From Albimonas sp963977235 (GTDB lineage Bacteria > Pseudomonadota > Alphaproteobacteria > Rhodobacterales > Rhodobacteraceae), in NCBI RefSeq assembly GCF_963977235.1, contig NZ_CAXBOD010000004.1, positions 72,544-136,543 on the forward strand: 64,000 nt of DNA, given 5' to 3'. Positions within the stretch are counted from its first letter, which is position 1; every line of letters starts with the position of its first letter. Both the position numbers and the translations under genes were made by a program. Below are positions 1 through 9,177 of this stretch, one piece after another. The notes beneath the pieces are model-generated. The model was not told the DNA's origin and made no database searches. It was given only the letters and a program-made list of their open reading frames with translations.

Positions 1-1028
1 CAGGTCTTGCCCGAGGTGGGGTCCATCGCCTCGCGCAGGCTTTCGCCCAGCGTGTTGAAGGCGAGCGCGGTCGCCAGGATCGCGAGGCCGGGGGCGTACA
101 TCTGCTCGGGCGCGATCTGCATGTAGAGGTAGGCGCGCGCGATCATCCCGCCCCAGGAGGGCTCGGGCGGCTGCATGCCGAGGCCGAGGAACGACAGCGA
201 CGCCTCGGCCAGCAGGGCGACGGCCATCAGCAGGGTCATCTGCACCAGCACCGGCTGGATGGCGTTGGGCAGCACGTGCTTCCACAGGATCCGGGTGGGC
301 GAGGCGCCAAAGCAGCGCGCGGCGTCCACATAGAGCTCCTGTTTCAGGACCAGGGTCCGGGCGCGGGCGAGGCGGGCGAGCTGCGGGGCGAAGACGATGC
401 CCACCGAGATCATCGCGTTGGTCAGCCCGATCCCCAGCACGCCGGTGACCGCGATGGCCAGCACGATGGCGGGGAACGAGAGGAACGTGTCGATGATCCG
501 GCTGATCACGTCGTCGACCCAGCCGCCGGCGTAGCCCGCGATCAGCCCCACGGGGATGCCCAGGAAGGCCGCGACCCCCACGGCGAGGAACGCCGCGTAG
601 ACCGAGGCCGAGGCCCCGTGGATCAGCCGGCTGAACACGTCGCGCCCCAGGTCGTCGGTGCCCAGCAGATAGTCCGCCGAGGGCGGCATCAGGATCACGT
701 CGTAGTCCTGCAGCGTGGGATCGTAGGGCGAGATCCACGGCGCGAAGATCGAGCAGGCGACGATGGTCAGCAGCACGATCAGCGCCACCACCGCGAACGG
801 GTCGTCCGAGGCCCAGTCGCGCGCCTTGAGCGCAAACGAGCGGCGCGCGGGCGCCACGTCGGCGATGTTGACCGCGGCAGGAGGCCGGGCGGCCGCCTGC
901 GCGGTCGCGGCCGCATCGGGCGCGGCCGCGCGCGCGGCCGCCACCGCCGAGGGCGCGGGATCGACGCCGGGGGGGCCCTGCTCGGGCGGGGTCTCGCCGG
1001 CGTGGAGGGAACGGGGAGCGGAAGTCAT
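1..1028 (-). CDS. ABC transporter permease, DppC/OppC type (3' end cut by window edge)
   Basis: This is the second inner-membrane permease of a peptide-type (solute-binding family 5) ABC importer. Translated from an ATG at 1028, it has about 90 residues of Ala/Pro-rich cytoplasmic leader, then a hydrophobic segment near VVALIVLLTIVACSIFAPW, then the family signature GTDDLGRDVFSRLIHG. The EAA loop reads AARCFGASPTRILWKHVLPN and is followed by SLSFLGLGMQPPEPSWG. Its start overlaps the stop of the upstream permease by ATGA. The frame stays open to base 1, so the last residues are missing. The N-terminal extension is longer than usual for DppC and is low complexity; a later start inside it is possible. 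The identity is secure at family level, but the substrate is not readable from this gene. Confidence 0.93.
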   Translation of the reverse strand, partial: MTSAPRSLHAGETPPEQGPPGVDPAPSAVAAARAAAPDAAATAQAAARPPAAVNIADVAPARRSFALKARDWASDDPFAVVALIVLLTIVACSIFAPWISPYDPTLQDYDVILMPPSADYLLGTDDLGRDVFSRLIHGASASVYAAFLAVGVAAFLGIPVGLIAGYAGGWVDDVISRIIDTFLSFPAIVLAIAVTGVLGIGLTNAMISVGIVFAPQLARLARARTLVLKQELYVDAARCFGASPTRILWKHVLPNAIQPVLVQMTLLMAVALLAEASLSFLGLGMQPPEPSWGGMIARAYLYMQIAPEQMYAPGLAILATALAFNTLGESLREAMDPTSGKT

Positions 1029-1984
1029 TTCTGGCCGATCCTCGGGTCAAGCACGCTGTAGAGCATGTCGGTGATCAGGTTCACCGTGATCACGGTCAGC
1101 ACCATCATCAGCACCACGCCCTGAACCACGGGGAAGTCCCGCTGCAGGGTGGCGTTGACCATGGTGGTGCCCATGCCGGGGATCGCGAACACCGCCTCGA
1201 CCACCACGGTGGCGGCCAGCGTCCGGTTCACCAGCAGCGAGATCACGGTCAGCAGGTTGACCGAAACGTTGCGCAGCCCGTGCCGCCAGAGCATCGCGCG
1301 CGGGTGCAGGCCCTTGGCGTGCAGGGTGCGGAAGTGCTGCGACTGCAGGATCTCGACGAGGGACGAGCGCAGCTGGCGGGCCACCTCGGCCACGCCGGAG
1401 GCCGCGAGCGCAACGGCGGGAAGGGTGGAATGCGCGATCGCGGCCCACAGGTCTTCCTGGGGCGGCACGAAGCCGGTCGCGGGCAGCCAGGCGCGGTTCA
1501 GCGCGAAGGCGCCCACGAAGATCATCGCCAGCCAGAAGTTCGGCAGCGCCACGCCGACCGACGAGAAGGTCATCACGAACTTGTCGACCCAGGTGTTGGG
1601 CCGGCTTGCGGCCAGCACGCCCAGCGGCACGCCCAGCACGATCGAGATCAGGATCGCGTAGGCCACGATGAACATCGTGTTGGGGAACACCCGCGCGATG
1701 GTGGTCGAGATACTCTCGCCCGAGAGCAGCGACTGCGACAGGTCCCCCTGCAGCGCGTTCAGCACCCAGTCGCCGTACTGCACCAGCAGGGGGCGGTTGA
1801 GTCCGTAGATCTCGCGGATCTCGGCGATGCGTTCGTCTGTGGCCTGCTCTCCGGCCAGCACCACGGCGACGTCGCCGGGCAGCAGCTTCATCAGCATGAA
1901 GACGGAGAAGGTGGCCAGGAACAGCACCGGGATCGCCTGAAGCAGGCGGCGGCGCAACATCCGGCGCTGGAGCTGGTTGAGCAC
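1025..1984 (-). CDS. ABC transporter permease, DppB/OppB type
   Basis: A 319-residue inner-membrane permease, the normal length for DppB. The first transmembrane helix follows a short basic start (RRMLRRRLLQAIPVLFLATFSVFML). It carries the DppB hallmarks: the LPGD-like segment KLLPGDVAVVLAGEQATDERI, a long periplasmic stretch (GDLSQSLLSGESI), and the EAA-type loop FRTLHAKGLHPRAMLWRHGLRN that contacts the ATPase. It pairs with the DppC-type permease, whose start overlaps its stop by ATGA. It lies 76 bases downstream of a binding-protein gene, in the same leftward operon. Family assignment is certain; 'dipeptide' is only the family label. Confidence 0.95.
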   Translation of the reverse strand: MLNQLQRRMLRRRLLQAIPVLFLATFSVFMLMKLLPGDVAVVLAGEQATDERIAEIREIYGLNRPLLVQYGDWVLNALQGDLSQSLLSGESISTTIARVFPNTMFIVAYAILISIVLGVPLGVLAASRPNTWVDKFVMTFSSVGVALPNFWLAMIFVGAFALNRAWLPATGFVPPQEDLWAAIAHSTLPAVALAASGVAEVARQLRSSLVEILQSQHFRTLHAKGLHPRAMLWRHGLRNVSVNLLTVISLLVNRTLAATVVVEAVFAIPGMGTTMVNATLQRDFPVVQGVVLMMVLTVITVNLITDMLYSVLDPRIGQK

Positions 1985-2018
1985 GTCTGGCCTTCCGGTC
2001 GGAGGAAAAGGGGGGAGA

Positions 2019-2043
2019 CGCCGCGCGAAACCTCCGCGCGGCG
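2019..2043 (-). terminator. Hairpin after second binding-protein gene
   Basis: CGCCGCGCG and CGCGCGGCG form a perfect 9-bp stem around a 7-base loop in the 76-base gap between the binding-protein gene ending at 2061 and the permease starting at 1984. There is no T-run, so it is more likely a partial terminator or an RNA-stabilising hairpin. Either would lower permease relative to binding-protein expression. Confidence 0.55.
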
Positions 2044-2060
2044 CCGGGGCGGCGTCGGCC

Positions 2061-3647
2061 TCAGCCGACTTTCACGTCGCGGAACTTGGGCTTGCCCAGC
2101 AGGTTGGGCTCGAAGCCGGAGACCTTGTCGGTGGCCACGTTGACCTCGTAGCGAACCGACAGCGTGATCGCCAAAGCCTCGCGCATGACGATGGTCTGCA
2201 GCTTGTCGAAGGCGGCCTTGCGCTCCTCCTGCACCGAGGTGGCGCGGGTCTCGGCCAGCGCCTCGTCGAACCCCTCCGGCGGCGGCGTGCGGCCGGGGTT
2301 GTAGAAGGAGTTCTCGGAGAACAGCAGGTCGTAGGACTGGGTCGGATCGGGCCGCCCGGTCCAGGCCGAGAGCATCGAGTCCCCCGACTTCTCGGCGCCC
2401 ATGAAGCGCGAGACGATGTCGGGGACCGGCCCGTTGCGGAAGGTGCCCGTCACCCCGATCTTGGAGAGCTGCTCGAGCACCACCTCCTGGCGCTGCACGA
2501 AGGCCTGGTCGGTGTAGGAGACGAAGTCGATCTCGAACCCGCTCTCGACGCCGGCCTCCTTCATCAGGGCCTTGGCGCGGTCGAGGTCGAAGTAGACGTG
2601 CTCGGCCGCGGCCTGCGAATAGGCCCAGTGGGCCTGGGGCAGGAACATCCGCGCGGGCTCGCCGACGCCGGCCTGGGTGGCCTGGACGTAGGCCTCCCGG
2701 TCGATGGCGAGCTGCAGGGCCTGGCGGACGCGCGCATCCTGCAGCGGCCCGCGGGAGCGGTTGAGATAGAGCTGGTAGATGTAGACCGTCGGCCCCTCGA
2801 CCAGCTTCAGGTTCGGCAGCCGCTCGATCAGGGTCTTCTGGGTCTCGGCCAGCGAGTAGGCGAGGTCCGACTGCCCCGACTGCACCGCGCGCATGGCGGT
2901 GGCGCGCTCGGGCGTGATGGTCATCACCAGGTTGTCCATCGCAGGCAGGCCCTCGCGCCAGTAGCCCTCGTAGCGCGTGCCCTCGACCTTGTCGTGGTCG
3001 GTCCAGGAGACGAACTTCCAGGGGCCCGCGCCGACCGCGTTGCGGTTGACGTTGGCCTCGGGGTCGTTGCCGAGCGCGGTGGGCGAGACCATCATCCCGG
3101 CGCGGTCCGAGAGGATCAGCGGCAGCGCGGTGTCGGGCTTGTTGAGGCGGATGGTGACCTCGAGCTCGCCGGTCGCCTCGGTCGACTCGATGGTCGCGAG
3201 GTCGGGCTTCACGTTCGAGGTCTCGGCCCCGCGGTTGCGCTCGAGGTTGAAGACCACCGCCTCGGCGTTGAAGGGCGTGCCGTCGTGGAAGGTGACGCCC
3301 TCCTGCAGGGTCAGCACCAGGGTCTGGGGGTCGGTGAACTCCCACGCCTTGGCCAGGCCCGGGACCGGGGCCAGCGTCTGGAAGTCCCACTCGATCAGCG
3401 GGTCGTAGAAGTTCCACAGGTAGACGTGGTCGCCCCCGTTGCCGCCGATGGCCGGGTCCATGCTCGAGGGGTTGGTGTAGCTCGAGATCCGCAGCGTGTT
3501 GCCGGTCTGGGCGGCGGCCATGCGCGGCAGGCCCAGCGCGCCGACGCCGGCGGCCGCGGCGGCGCCGGCCAGGAACTGGCGGCGGCGCAGGGGCGGCAGG
3601 TGCGCCAGCAGCCCCTCGGTCTTCAGTTTGTTGCGCGTGTCGTCCAT
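2061..3647 (-). CDS. ABC transporter substrate-binding protein, family 5 (copy 2), Tat signal
   Basis: A 528-residue periplasmic binding protein of the DppA/OppA type. The N-terminus has a twin-arginine signal (LRRRQFLAGAAAAAG) ending in an Ala-x-Ala-like site before QTGNTLR, so it is probably exported folded. The mature part has the family blocks NPSSMDPAIGG near the start, LQEGVTFHDGTPFNAEAVVF, and the lobe II region DARVRQALQLAIDRE. The neighbouring gene 3746-5323 encodes a close paralog that shares the leader (AHLPPLRRRQFLAGAAA), the central blocks and the C-terminal LLGKPKF motif, so the pair is a tandem duplication. The two proteins serve one permease pair, which suggests two related ligands. 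The ligand is unknown; the operon context points to a carboxylate or CoA-pathway substrate rather than a peptide. Confidence 0.94.
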   Translation of the reverse strand: MDDTRNKLKTEGLLAHLPPLRRRQFLAGAAAAAGVGALGLPRMAAAQTGNTLRISSYTNPSSMDPAIGGNGGDHVYLWNFYDPLIEWDFQTLAPVPGLAKAWEFTDPQTLVLTLQEGVTFHDGTPFNAEAVVFNLERNRGAETSNVKPDLATIESTEATGELEVTIRLNKPDTALPLILSDRAGMMVSPTALGNDPEANVNRNAVGAGPWKFVSWTDHDKVEGTRYEGYWREGLPAMDNLVMTITPERATAMRAVQSGQSDLAYSLAETQKTLIERLPNLKLVEGPTVYIYQLYLNRSRGPLQDARVRQALQLAIDREAYVQATQAGVGEPARMFLPQAHWAYSQAAAEHVYFDLDRAKALMKEAGVESGFEIDFVSYTDQAFVQRQEVVLEQLSKIGVTGTFRNGPVPDIVSRFMGAEKSGDSMLSAWTGRPDPTQSYDLLFSENSFYNPGRTPPPEGFDEALAETRATSVQEERKAAFDKLQTIVMREALAITLSVRYEVNVATDKVSGFEPNLLGKPKFRDVKVG

Positions 3648-3702
3648 CGGTGATCCTCCCTGTGGGGCGCCCGTGCCGTCTTTGCGGCGGTTGCGGGCCG
3701 GA

Positions 3703-3726
3703 TCCGCGCGCCCCGGGGCGCGCGGA
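3703..3726 (-). terminator. 24-bp perfect palindrome between the two binding-protein genes
   Basis: TCCGCGCGCCCC is followed directly by its exact reverse complement, GGGGCGCGCGGA. It lies 20 bases after the stop of the upstream binding-protein gene. It can fold into a very stable hairpin or act as a protein site. No T-tract follows. Its position after a binding-protein gene matches the other such hairpins in the window. Confidence 0.55.
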
Positions 3727-3745
3727 ATGCGGTTCGGACGGGGCC

Positions 3746-5323
3746 TCAGCCCAGCCCGACGTTCAGGAACTTCGGCTTGCCCAGCAGGTTCGCCTCGAAG
3801 CCCTGGACCTTGGTCGACATCGCGTCGACCTCGTATCGGATGCTCAGCGGGATGGTCAGCGCGGCGTCCATCACCAGCGCCTGCGCCCGCCCCAGCGCCG
3901 CGGCCCGCTCGCCCTGGTCGGCGGTGGCGCGGCTCTCGGCCATCGCCGCGTCGAAGCCCTCGGGCGGGGGCACCCGGCCGGGGTTGTAGTAGGAGCTTTC
4001 CGAATACAGCAGCGAGTAGGTGAGGCTCGGGTCCGGCCGCCCGGTCCAGGCCGAAAGCAGCACGTCGCCCGCCTTCTCGGCCGAGAAGAAGCGCGACGAG
4101 GTCTCGGCGATGGTGCCGTTGGTGAAGCGCCCCGAGATGTTGAGCGTCGAGAGCTGCTGGAGGATCACTTCGGCCCGCTGCACCGAGGCCTGGTCGGTGT
4201 AGCCGCGGAAGTCGAGTTCGAAGCCGCCCTCGACGCCCGCCTCCTTCATCAGCGCCTTTGCCCGGTCGGGGTCGTGCCGGGTGTGCTGCGCCGCCTCTTC
4301 CGACCAGGCCCAGTGGGCGCGGGGCAGGTTCATGTGCGCCGGCTCGCCGACGCCGGCCTGAGTGGCCTTCACCCAGGCGTCGCGATCGACCGCGAGCGTG
4401 ATCGCCTTGCGCACCCGCGGGTCCGAGAGCGGCCCGCGCGAGGCGTTGAGATAGAGCTGGTAGACATAGAGCGTCGGCCCGAAGGCGAGCGCCAGGTTCG
4501 GCATCCGCTCGATCAGCACCTTCTGCTGCTCGGCGATCTGGTAGGCGATGTCGGCCTGGCCCGACTGCGCCGCGCGCAGGGCGGTGGCGCGCTCGGGGAT
4601 GATCTGCAGCTCGATGCTCTCGACCTTGGGGATGCCCTCACGCCAGTGGTCGGGGTTGGCCTTGCCCTCGACCTTCTCGCCGTCGGTCCAGGCGACGAAC
4701 GACCAGGGGCCGGTGCCCACCGGGGCGCGGTCGACGTTGGTCTCGGGGTCCTCGCCCAGCGCGGCGGGCGAGATCATCATGCCCGCGCGGTCCGAGAGGA
4801 TCAGCGGCAGGGCGGTGTCGGGGGCCGAGAGCTTCAGCGTGACCTCATGCTCGCCCGTCGCCTCGATCGTCTCGACGTTGGCGAGGTCGCTCTTGACGTT
4901 GGACAGCGCCGCGGTGCGGTTGCGCTCGAGGTTGAAGACCACCGCGGCGGCGTCGAAGGGGGTCCCGTCGTGGAAGACGACGCCCTCGCGCAGCGTGAAC
5001 ACCAGGGTCTGGGGGTCGGCGAACGTCCACGACTCGGCCAGGCCGGGCTCGGGGGCGAGGGTGGCGAAGTTCCAGTCCACCAGCGTGTCGTAGAAGCAGT
5101 AGAGGAACACGTGGTCCGAGCCCGCGCCGCCGGTGGCGGGGTCGAGGCTCGAGGGATTGGCGTTGGCCACCACCCGCAGGTGGCCCGAGGGGGCGGCGCC
5201 CGCGCGCAGCGGCACGCCGGCCGCGCCCAGCGCCGAGAGCGCCGCGGCGCCGGCCAGGAACTGGCGTCGGCGCAGCGGCGGCAGGTGGGCGAGGACGCCC
5301 TGGGTTCCGATCCTGTCGGTCAT
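3746..5323 (-). CDS. ABC transporter substrate-binding protein, family 5 (copy 1), Tat signal
   Basis: A 525-residue periplasmic binding protein, paralogous to the product of 2061-3647. It starts MTDRIGTQGVLAHLPPLRRRQFLAG, a twin-arginine signal followed by a hydrophobic Ala-rich stretch. The mature blocks are NPSSLDPATGG, LREGVVFHDGTPFDAAAVVF and DPRVRKAITLAVDRD, all typical of family 5. It is the third structural gene of the leftward operon, after the two ATPases. A GC-rich hairpin (5390-5410) lies in the 93-base gap upstream and a 24-bp palindrome lies downstream. Both paralogs keep all conserved blocks, so neither looks degenerate. The substrate is unknown. Confidence 0.94.
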   Translation of the reverse strand: MTDRIGTQGVLAHLPPLRRRQFLAGAAALSALGAAGVPLRAGAAPSGHLRVVANANPSSLDPATGGAGSDHVFLYCFYDTLVDWNFATLAPEPGLAESWTFADPQTLVFTLREGVVFHDGTPFDAAAVVFNLERNRTAALSNVKSDLANVETIEATGEHEVTLKLSAPDTALPLILSDRAGMMISPAALGEDPETNVDRAPVGTGPWSFVAWTDGEKVEGKANPDHWREGIPKVESIELQIIPERATALRAAQSGQADIAYQIAEQQKVLIERMPNLALAFGPTLYVYQLYLNASRGPLSDPRVRKAITLAVDRDAWVKATQAGVGEPAHMNLPRAHWAWSEEAAQHTRHDPDRAKALMKEAGVEGGFELDFRGYTDQASVQRAEVILQQLSTLNISGRFTNGTIAETSSRFFSAEKAGDVLLSAWTGRPDPSLTYSLLYSESSYYNPGRVPPPEGFDAAMAESRATADQGERAAALGRAQALVMDAALTIPLSIRYEVDAMSTKVQGFEANLLGKPKFLNVGLG

Positions 5324-5389
5324 CGTGTTCTTTCCTCCTCCGTGATCCGCTGCGGCGCCTTTTGCGGCGCTCTTGCGGGGGGGACGCGT

Positions 5390-5410
5390 CGGGGGGCCGC
5401 TCTCCCCCCG
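5390..5410. other. GC hairpin upstream of binding-protein copy 1
   Basis: CGGGGGG and CCCCCCG form a 7-bp stem with a 7-base loop between the ATPase gene (stop at 5417) and the binding-protein gene (start at 5323). It may be an RNA-processing or stability element that sets off the binding-protein part of the transcript. Confidence 0.35.
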
Positions 5411-5416
5411 GCGACG

Positions 5417-6468
5417 TCAGCCGGGCGTCGGCCCGGTCGCCTGCGCCGGCATCGACTCGATCCCCTCGGGACCGGCGAAGTGGCAGGCGACGAAATGGTC
5501 GGGGCGCAGCTCGCGCCACTCGGGGACCTCGGCCGCGCAACGCTCCTGCGCCCAGGGGCAGCGGGTGCGGAAGCGGCAGCCCGAGGGCGGGTCCACGGGG
5601 CTGGGGATCTCGCCCTTCAGGTCGATGCGGCGCGCCTCGCGCAGGTGGGCGGGCAGCGGGCGCGGCTCGGCCGACAGAAGCGCTGTGGTGTAGGGGTGCA
5701 GGGGGCGCTCGGTCACCGCCTCGGCGGGGCCGACCTCCATGAACCGGCCGAGGTAGGTGACCGCGATCCGGTCCGAGACCTGGGCGACCACCGCGATGTC
5801 ATGGGCGATGAAGGCGTAGGCGATGCCGAAGTCGCGTTGAAGATCGGCGAACAGGTTCAGCACCTCGCCCCGGATCGAGACGTCGAGGGCGGCCACCACC
5901 TCGTCGCAGACGATCAGGCGCGGGTTCAGCGGCAGCAGCCGGGCGATGTTGGCCCGCTGCTTCTGGCCGCCCGACAGCTCATGGGGATAGCGGGCCAGCA
6001 TCTCGGCGCGCAGGCCCACCCGCTCGAGGCTCTCCTGCACCTTGCGGCGCATCTCGTCCTCCGGGACGCCGCCGCGGATGCGCAGCGGCTCGGTCAGGCT
6101 CTCCATCAGGGTCATGCGCGGGTTGAGGGCCGCGTGGGGGTCCTGGAACACGATCTGATAGGCCTGGCGGACCTTGCGCCGGTCCCGCCGGGGGACCGAG
6201 GCCAGCGTGCGGCCGTCGAGCTCGATCACCCCTTCGGTGGCGTCGAGCAGCCCCACCAGCGCCCGGCCGATGGTCGACTTGCCCGAGCCGCTCTCGCCGA
6301 TGATGCCGAAGGTCTCGGCGGGGCGGATCTCGAAGCTCACCCCGTCCACGGCCTTCACCGTGTCGACGCCGTCGAGCGAGGGGAACAGGATGCGCAGGTC
6401 CTCGACCCGCACCACGGGCGGTTCGGCCCGCGCGGAGGGGGAGAGGGCGGAGGGGGAAGGGGCGGCGG

Positions 6469-6472
<4 letters not shown>
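5417..6472 (-). CDS. ABC transporter ATPase, DppF/OppF type
   Basis: A 351-residue cytoplasmic ATPase that energises the importer together with the DppD-type ATPase encoded upstream. It has Walker A GESGSGKST at about residues 59-67, the Q-loop in YQIVFQDPHAALNPRM, the LSGGQKQR signature, Walker B LIVCDEVVAALDVS, and the switch His in FIAHD. The C-terminal oligopeptide-type domain has the Cys-rich block SGCRFRTRCPWAQERC. Its start overlaps the previous gene by ATGA, so translation is probably coupled. The leader before residue 20 is Ser/Pro/Ala-rich and of no obvious function. Confidence 0.95.
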
Positions 6473-7520
<1,048 letters not shown>

Positions 7521-7524
<4 letters not shown>

Positions 7525-7661
7525 CGGGCCGACCTGCCCCGGGGGCGCCGTTGCTGCTCGAAACGGCGTCCGCCGACGCCGGCGCCGGATTGGCGTCCGC
7601 CGACGCCGGTGTTCGCCGCGCCGCGGACCAGCCGCGCGCGGACGCGTGTCGCCACGCCCAT
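7521..7661 (-). CDS. 46-residue leader ORF, translationally coupled to the DppD-type ATPase
   Basis: This small ORF has the best ribosome binding site of the leftward operon, GGGAGGAG ending six bases before its ATG at 7661. It ends CGA-TGA, with the TGA overlapping the ATG of the ATPase gene. The product (MGVATRVRARLVRG...) is Arg/Gly-rich and has no family I recognise. Its coding DNA contains two copies of the hairpin GGCGTC-CGCC-GACGCC (7565-7580 and 7592-7607), which encode a repeated GVGGR. It is probably a device for loading ribosomes onto the first enzyme gene, or a regulatory leader peptide, rather than a functional protein. The rightward operon across the TetR gene opens the same way. 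Confidence 0.5.
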
Positions 7662-7740
7662 GTCGTTCTCCTCCCGCAATCCGCGGGGTTGGCCCCCGTC
7701 TGGTTCGCGTCTGACGCCCGCCGCCTACCCCGGAACGATT

Positions 7741-7770
7741 CCTGACGGTCGACAGGCTGACGCTTGTCAG
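7741..7770. promoter_or_regulatory. Probable TetR operator (double site) of the transporter operon
   Basis: Two overlapping inverted repeats of the form CTGAC-N4-G(T/A)CAG lie at 7742-7755 and 7757-7770. The block GATTCCTGAC-N6-CAGGCT at 7737-7758 recurs exactly at 8957-8978, in front of the CoA-pathway operon. The site lies about 80 bases before the leader ORF and about 150 bases before the TetR start, so it could control both the transporter operon and tetR itself. Binding by the adjacent TetR protein is inferred from this shared motif. Confidence 0.65.
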
Positions 7771-7791
7771 GCTACAGAGGGCGCCATGGAG

Positions 7792-7827
7792 CGTCAAGCC
7801 GCCTGCCGGCCGGTCGGGAAGTCCGCC
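7792..7827. repeat. Dispersed ~36-bp repeat, copy 1
   Basis: The block starting CGTCAAGCCGCCTGCCGGCC and running on through CGGTCGGGAAGTCCGCCG recurs in opposite orientation at 13605-13640 with only a few mismatches. Both copies are intergenic, one before tetR and one after the phosphotransferase gene. Its function is unknown. Confidence 0.5.
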
Positions 7828-7917
7828 GGCGCCTGCGGGTGGCGGCGCCGACGCCCGGCTTGCGCCGCCCCGGGGCGGCCCATACGGTCGGCCGCCGGGT
7901 CATCGGAGAGGGGTCGC

Positions 7918-8700
7918 GTGACCGCGAAGCAATCCAAGTTCGGAGCGAAATCCGGGGCCAGATCCGGGGCCAGATCCGGGGCCCGGAGCGGCGGCAAGCC
8001 GCCCGCCGAGCTTGCCGAGGCGGTGATCGAGGGCATCCAGAATCCCGATCTGGTGCAGATCCGGCGCGACCAGATCTGCGAGGCGGCGCTGGACCTGTTC
8101 CTGGAGAAGGGCTTCGCCTCGACCACGATCCGGGACATCTGCGCGCGCTCGGGCGTCAACCAGGCGAGCCTCTACGACTATGTCGCCAACAAGCACGACA
8201 TCCTGCGCCGGCTGCTGAACAAGCTGTGGTTCCGCACCGACGCGCCCACCCTGCCCGAGATGCTGGACGCCCGCCCCGGCGCGCCGCTCGAGGATGTTCT
8301 GGTCGACTATCTGCGCCAGCTGTGGGGGACCAACCGGCAGGGAATCATGCTGTCCTACCGCGCCGTGCCGCACCTGCGCGACGAGGACCGCCGCGCCATG
8401 CACGCCCGCGAAAAGCGGATGCTGGGCGAGCTGGCGGTGCACCTGCGCCGCCTCGCCGGCGTGCCCGAGGACGATCCTCACCCCGAGCTGATGGCCAACC
8501 TGATCGTGTTCATGACGGCGTTCGGCCCGATGCGCGACTGGCTGAGCAAGGGCGCCGACCCCGAGTTGCTGCTGCGCACCGTCGCCATCTCGGTCGCGGC
8601 CATGGTCGAGCGTCTGGCCCGCGAGGCCGGCGCAGGGTCGACCGATTCCCCCGACGCCTCCCGGCTGGGCGCCAGGGCCCCCGCAGAGGGCGAGGCCTAG
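7918..8700 (+). CDS. TetR/AcrR-family transcriptional regulator
   Basis: A 260-residue repressor-type regulator. The helix-turn-helix lies after a basic, low-complexity N-terminus of about 45 residues: RRDQICEAALDLFLEKGFAS, then TTIRDICARSGVNQASLYDYVANKHDIL, which is the canonical TetR recognition region. The C-terminal ligand domain is all-helical and has no named subfamily that I recognise. The GTG at 7918 is chosen because GGAGAGG lies 6 bases before it and homology starts shortly after; an in-frame ATG at 7785 would add repeat-derived residues. Codons 14-25 contain a tandem 12-bp repeat encoding GARS. It sits between two divergent operons that share one operator motif, so it very likely represses both, with an acyl-CoA or related metabolite as inducer (inference). 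Confidence 0.9.
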   Translation: MTAKQSKFGAKSGARSGARSGARSGGKPPAELAEAVIEGIQNPDLVQIRRDQICEAALDLFLEKGFASTTIRDICARSGVNQASLYDYVANKHDILRRLLNKLWFRTDAPTLPEMLDARPGAPLEDVLVDYLRQLWGTNRQGIMLSYRAVPHLRDEDRRAMHAREKRMLGELAVHLRRLAGVPEDDPHPELMANLIVFMTAFGPMRDWLSKGADPELLLRTVAISVAAMVERLAREAGAGSTDSPDASRLGARAPAEGEA

Positions 8701-8759
8701 CCCGCCCCTCGACCGGCGAGCCGCCAGCAATCGACGAGGCCCGGCAAGCGCCAGGCGCG

Positions 8760-8778
8760 CCCCGGGCCTGACCCGGGG
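8760..8778. repeat. Dispersed palindrome CCCCGGG-N5-CCCGGGG
   Basis: CCCCGGGCCTGACCCGGGG lies 60 bases after the tetR stop. It is one of four copies in the window (also 58763, 58955 and 63898), all intergenic and all keeping the CCCCGGG/CCCGGGG arms. It could act as a transcription terminator for tetR or as a repetitive extragenic palindrome. The rest of 8701-9057 holds only the TetR operator at 8961; I see no other gene. Confidence 0.6.
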
Positions 8779-8960
8779 CCTCCGCCGCGGCCTCCCACGC
8801 GGCGCCCCCGCGGCCGGTTTCCGTCACCCGTCGCGCGTCGCGCCGGCCCCGCAGGGCGGTTCGCGTCCAGCACCCGAGCGGCGCCGGAGGGGCGCGGCCG
8901 CAGCGCCCCGGCCGCCGCCCGCCGCCCGATCGCAAGGAAGGCTGATCGGCGGCCTTGATT

Positions 8961-8976
8961 CCTGACAGCTGTCAGG
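8961..8976. promoter_or_regulatory. Probable TetR operator of the CoA-pathway operon
   Basis: CCTGACAGCTGTCAGG is a perfect 16-bp palindrome. It sits inside the longer block GATTCCTGAC-N6-CAGGCT that is also found at 7737-7758. It lies about 80 bases upstream of the leader ORF at 9058, a sensible distance for an operator overlapping the promoter. It is the best single candidate for the binding site of the adjacent TetR protein. Confidence 0.7.
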
Positions 8977-9057
8977 CTTAGGCTCGCGCGGAAACCGCCC
9001 CCGGCCCGGACCCCGGCGCGAGAGGGCGGACGCAGACAAAGATCTGGGAGGATCCCC

Positions 9058-9177
9058 ATGCCGCGGCCCGCACCGCAGGCGCGCCTTCAGGGCGCGCTCG
9101 ATCGACTGACCGTCTCCGCGTTCCCTGGCCCCGCGCTCTCCGGCCCCGCGCTCTCCGACCGGGGACCCGTCCGATGA
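9058..9177 (+). CDS. 39-residue leader ORF, translationally coupled to the CoA-transferase
   Basis: The ATG at 9058 follows a strong ribosome binding site (GGGAGGAT, 4 bases away). The ORF ends CGA-TGA, with the TGA overlapping the ATG of the CoA-transferase at 9174. The product (MPRPAPQARLQGALDRLTVS...) has no recognisable family and contains GPALS twice, encoded by a perfect 15-bp tandem repeat (9127-9141, 9142-9156). The arrangement mirrors the 46-codon leader ORF of the divergent operon. It may serve translational coupling or attenuation rather than make a useful protein. Confidence 0.45.
   Translation: MPRPAPQARLQGALDRLTVSAFPGPALSGPALSDRGPVR

Noticed and set aside
7785..7917. ATG at 7785 as an earlier start of the TetR protein, with GAGGG upstream
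   Set aside because: The added 44 residues come from a dispersed DNA repeat and unstructured Arg-rich sequence; the GTG at 7918 has a better ribosome site and fits family length.
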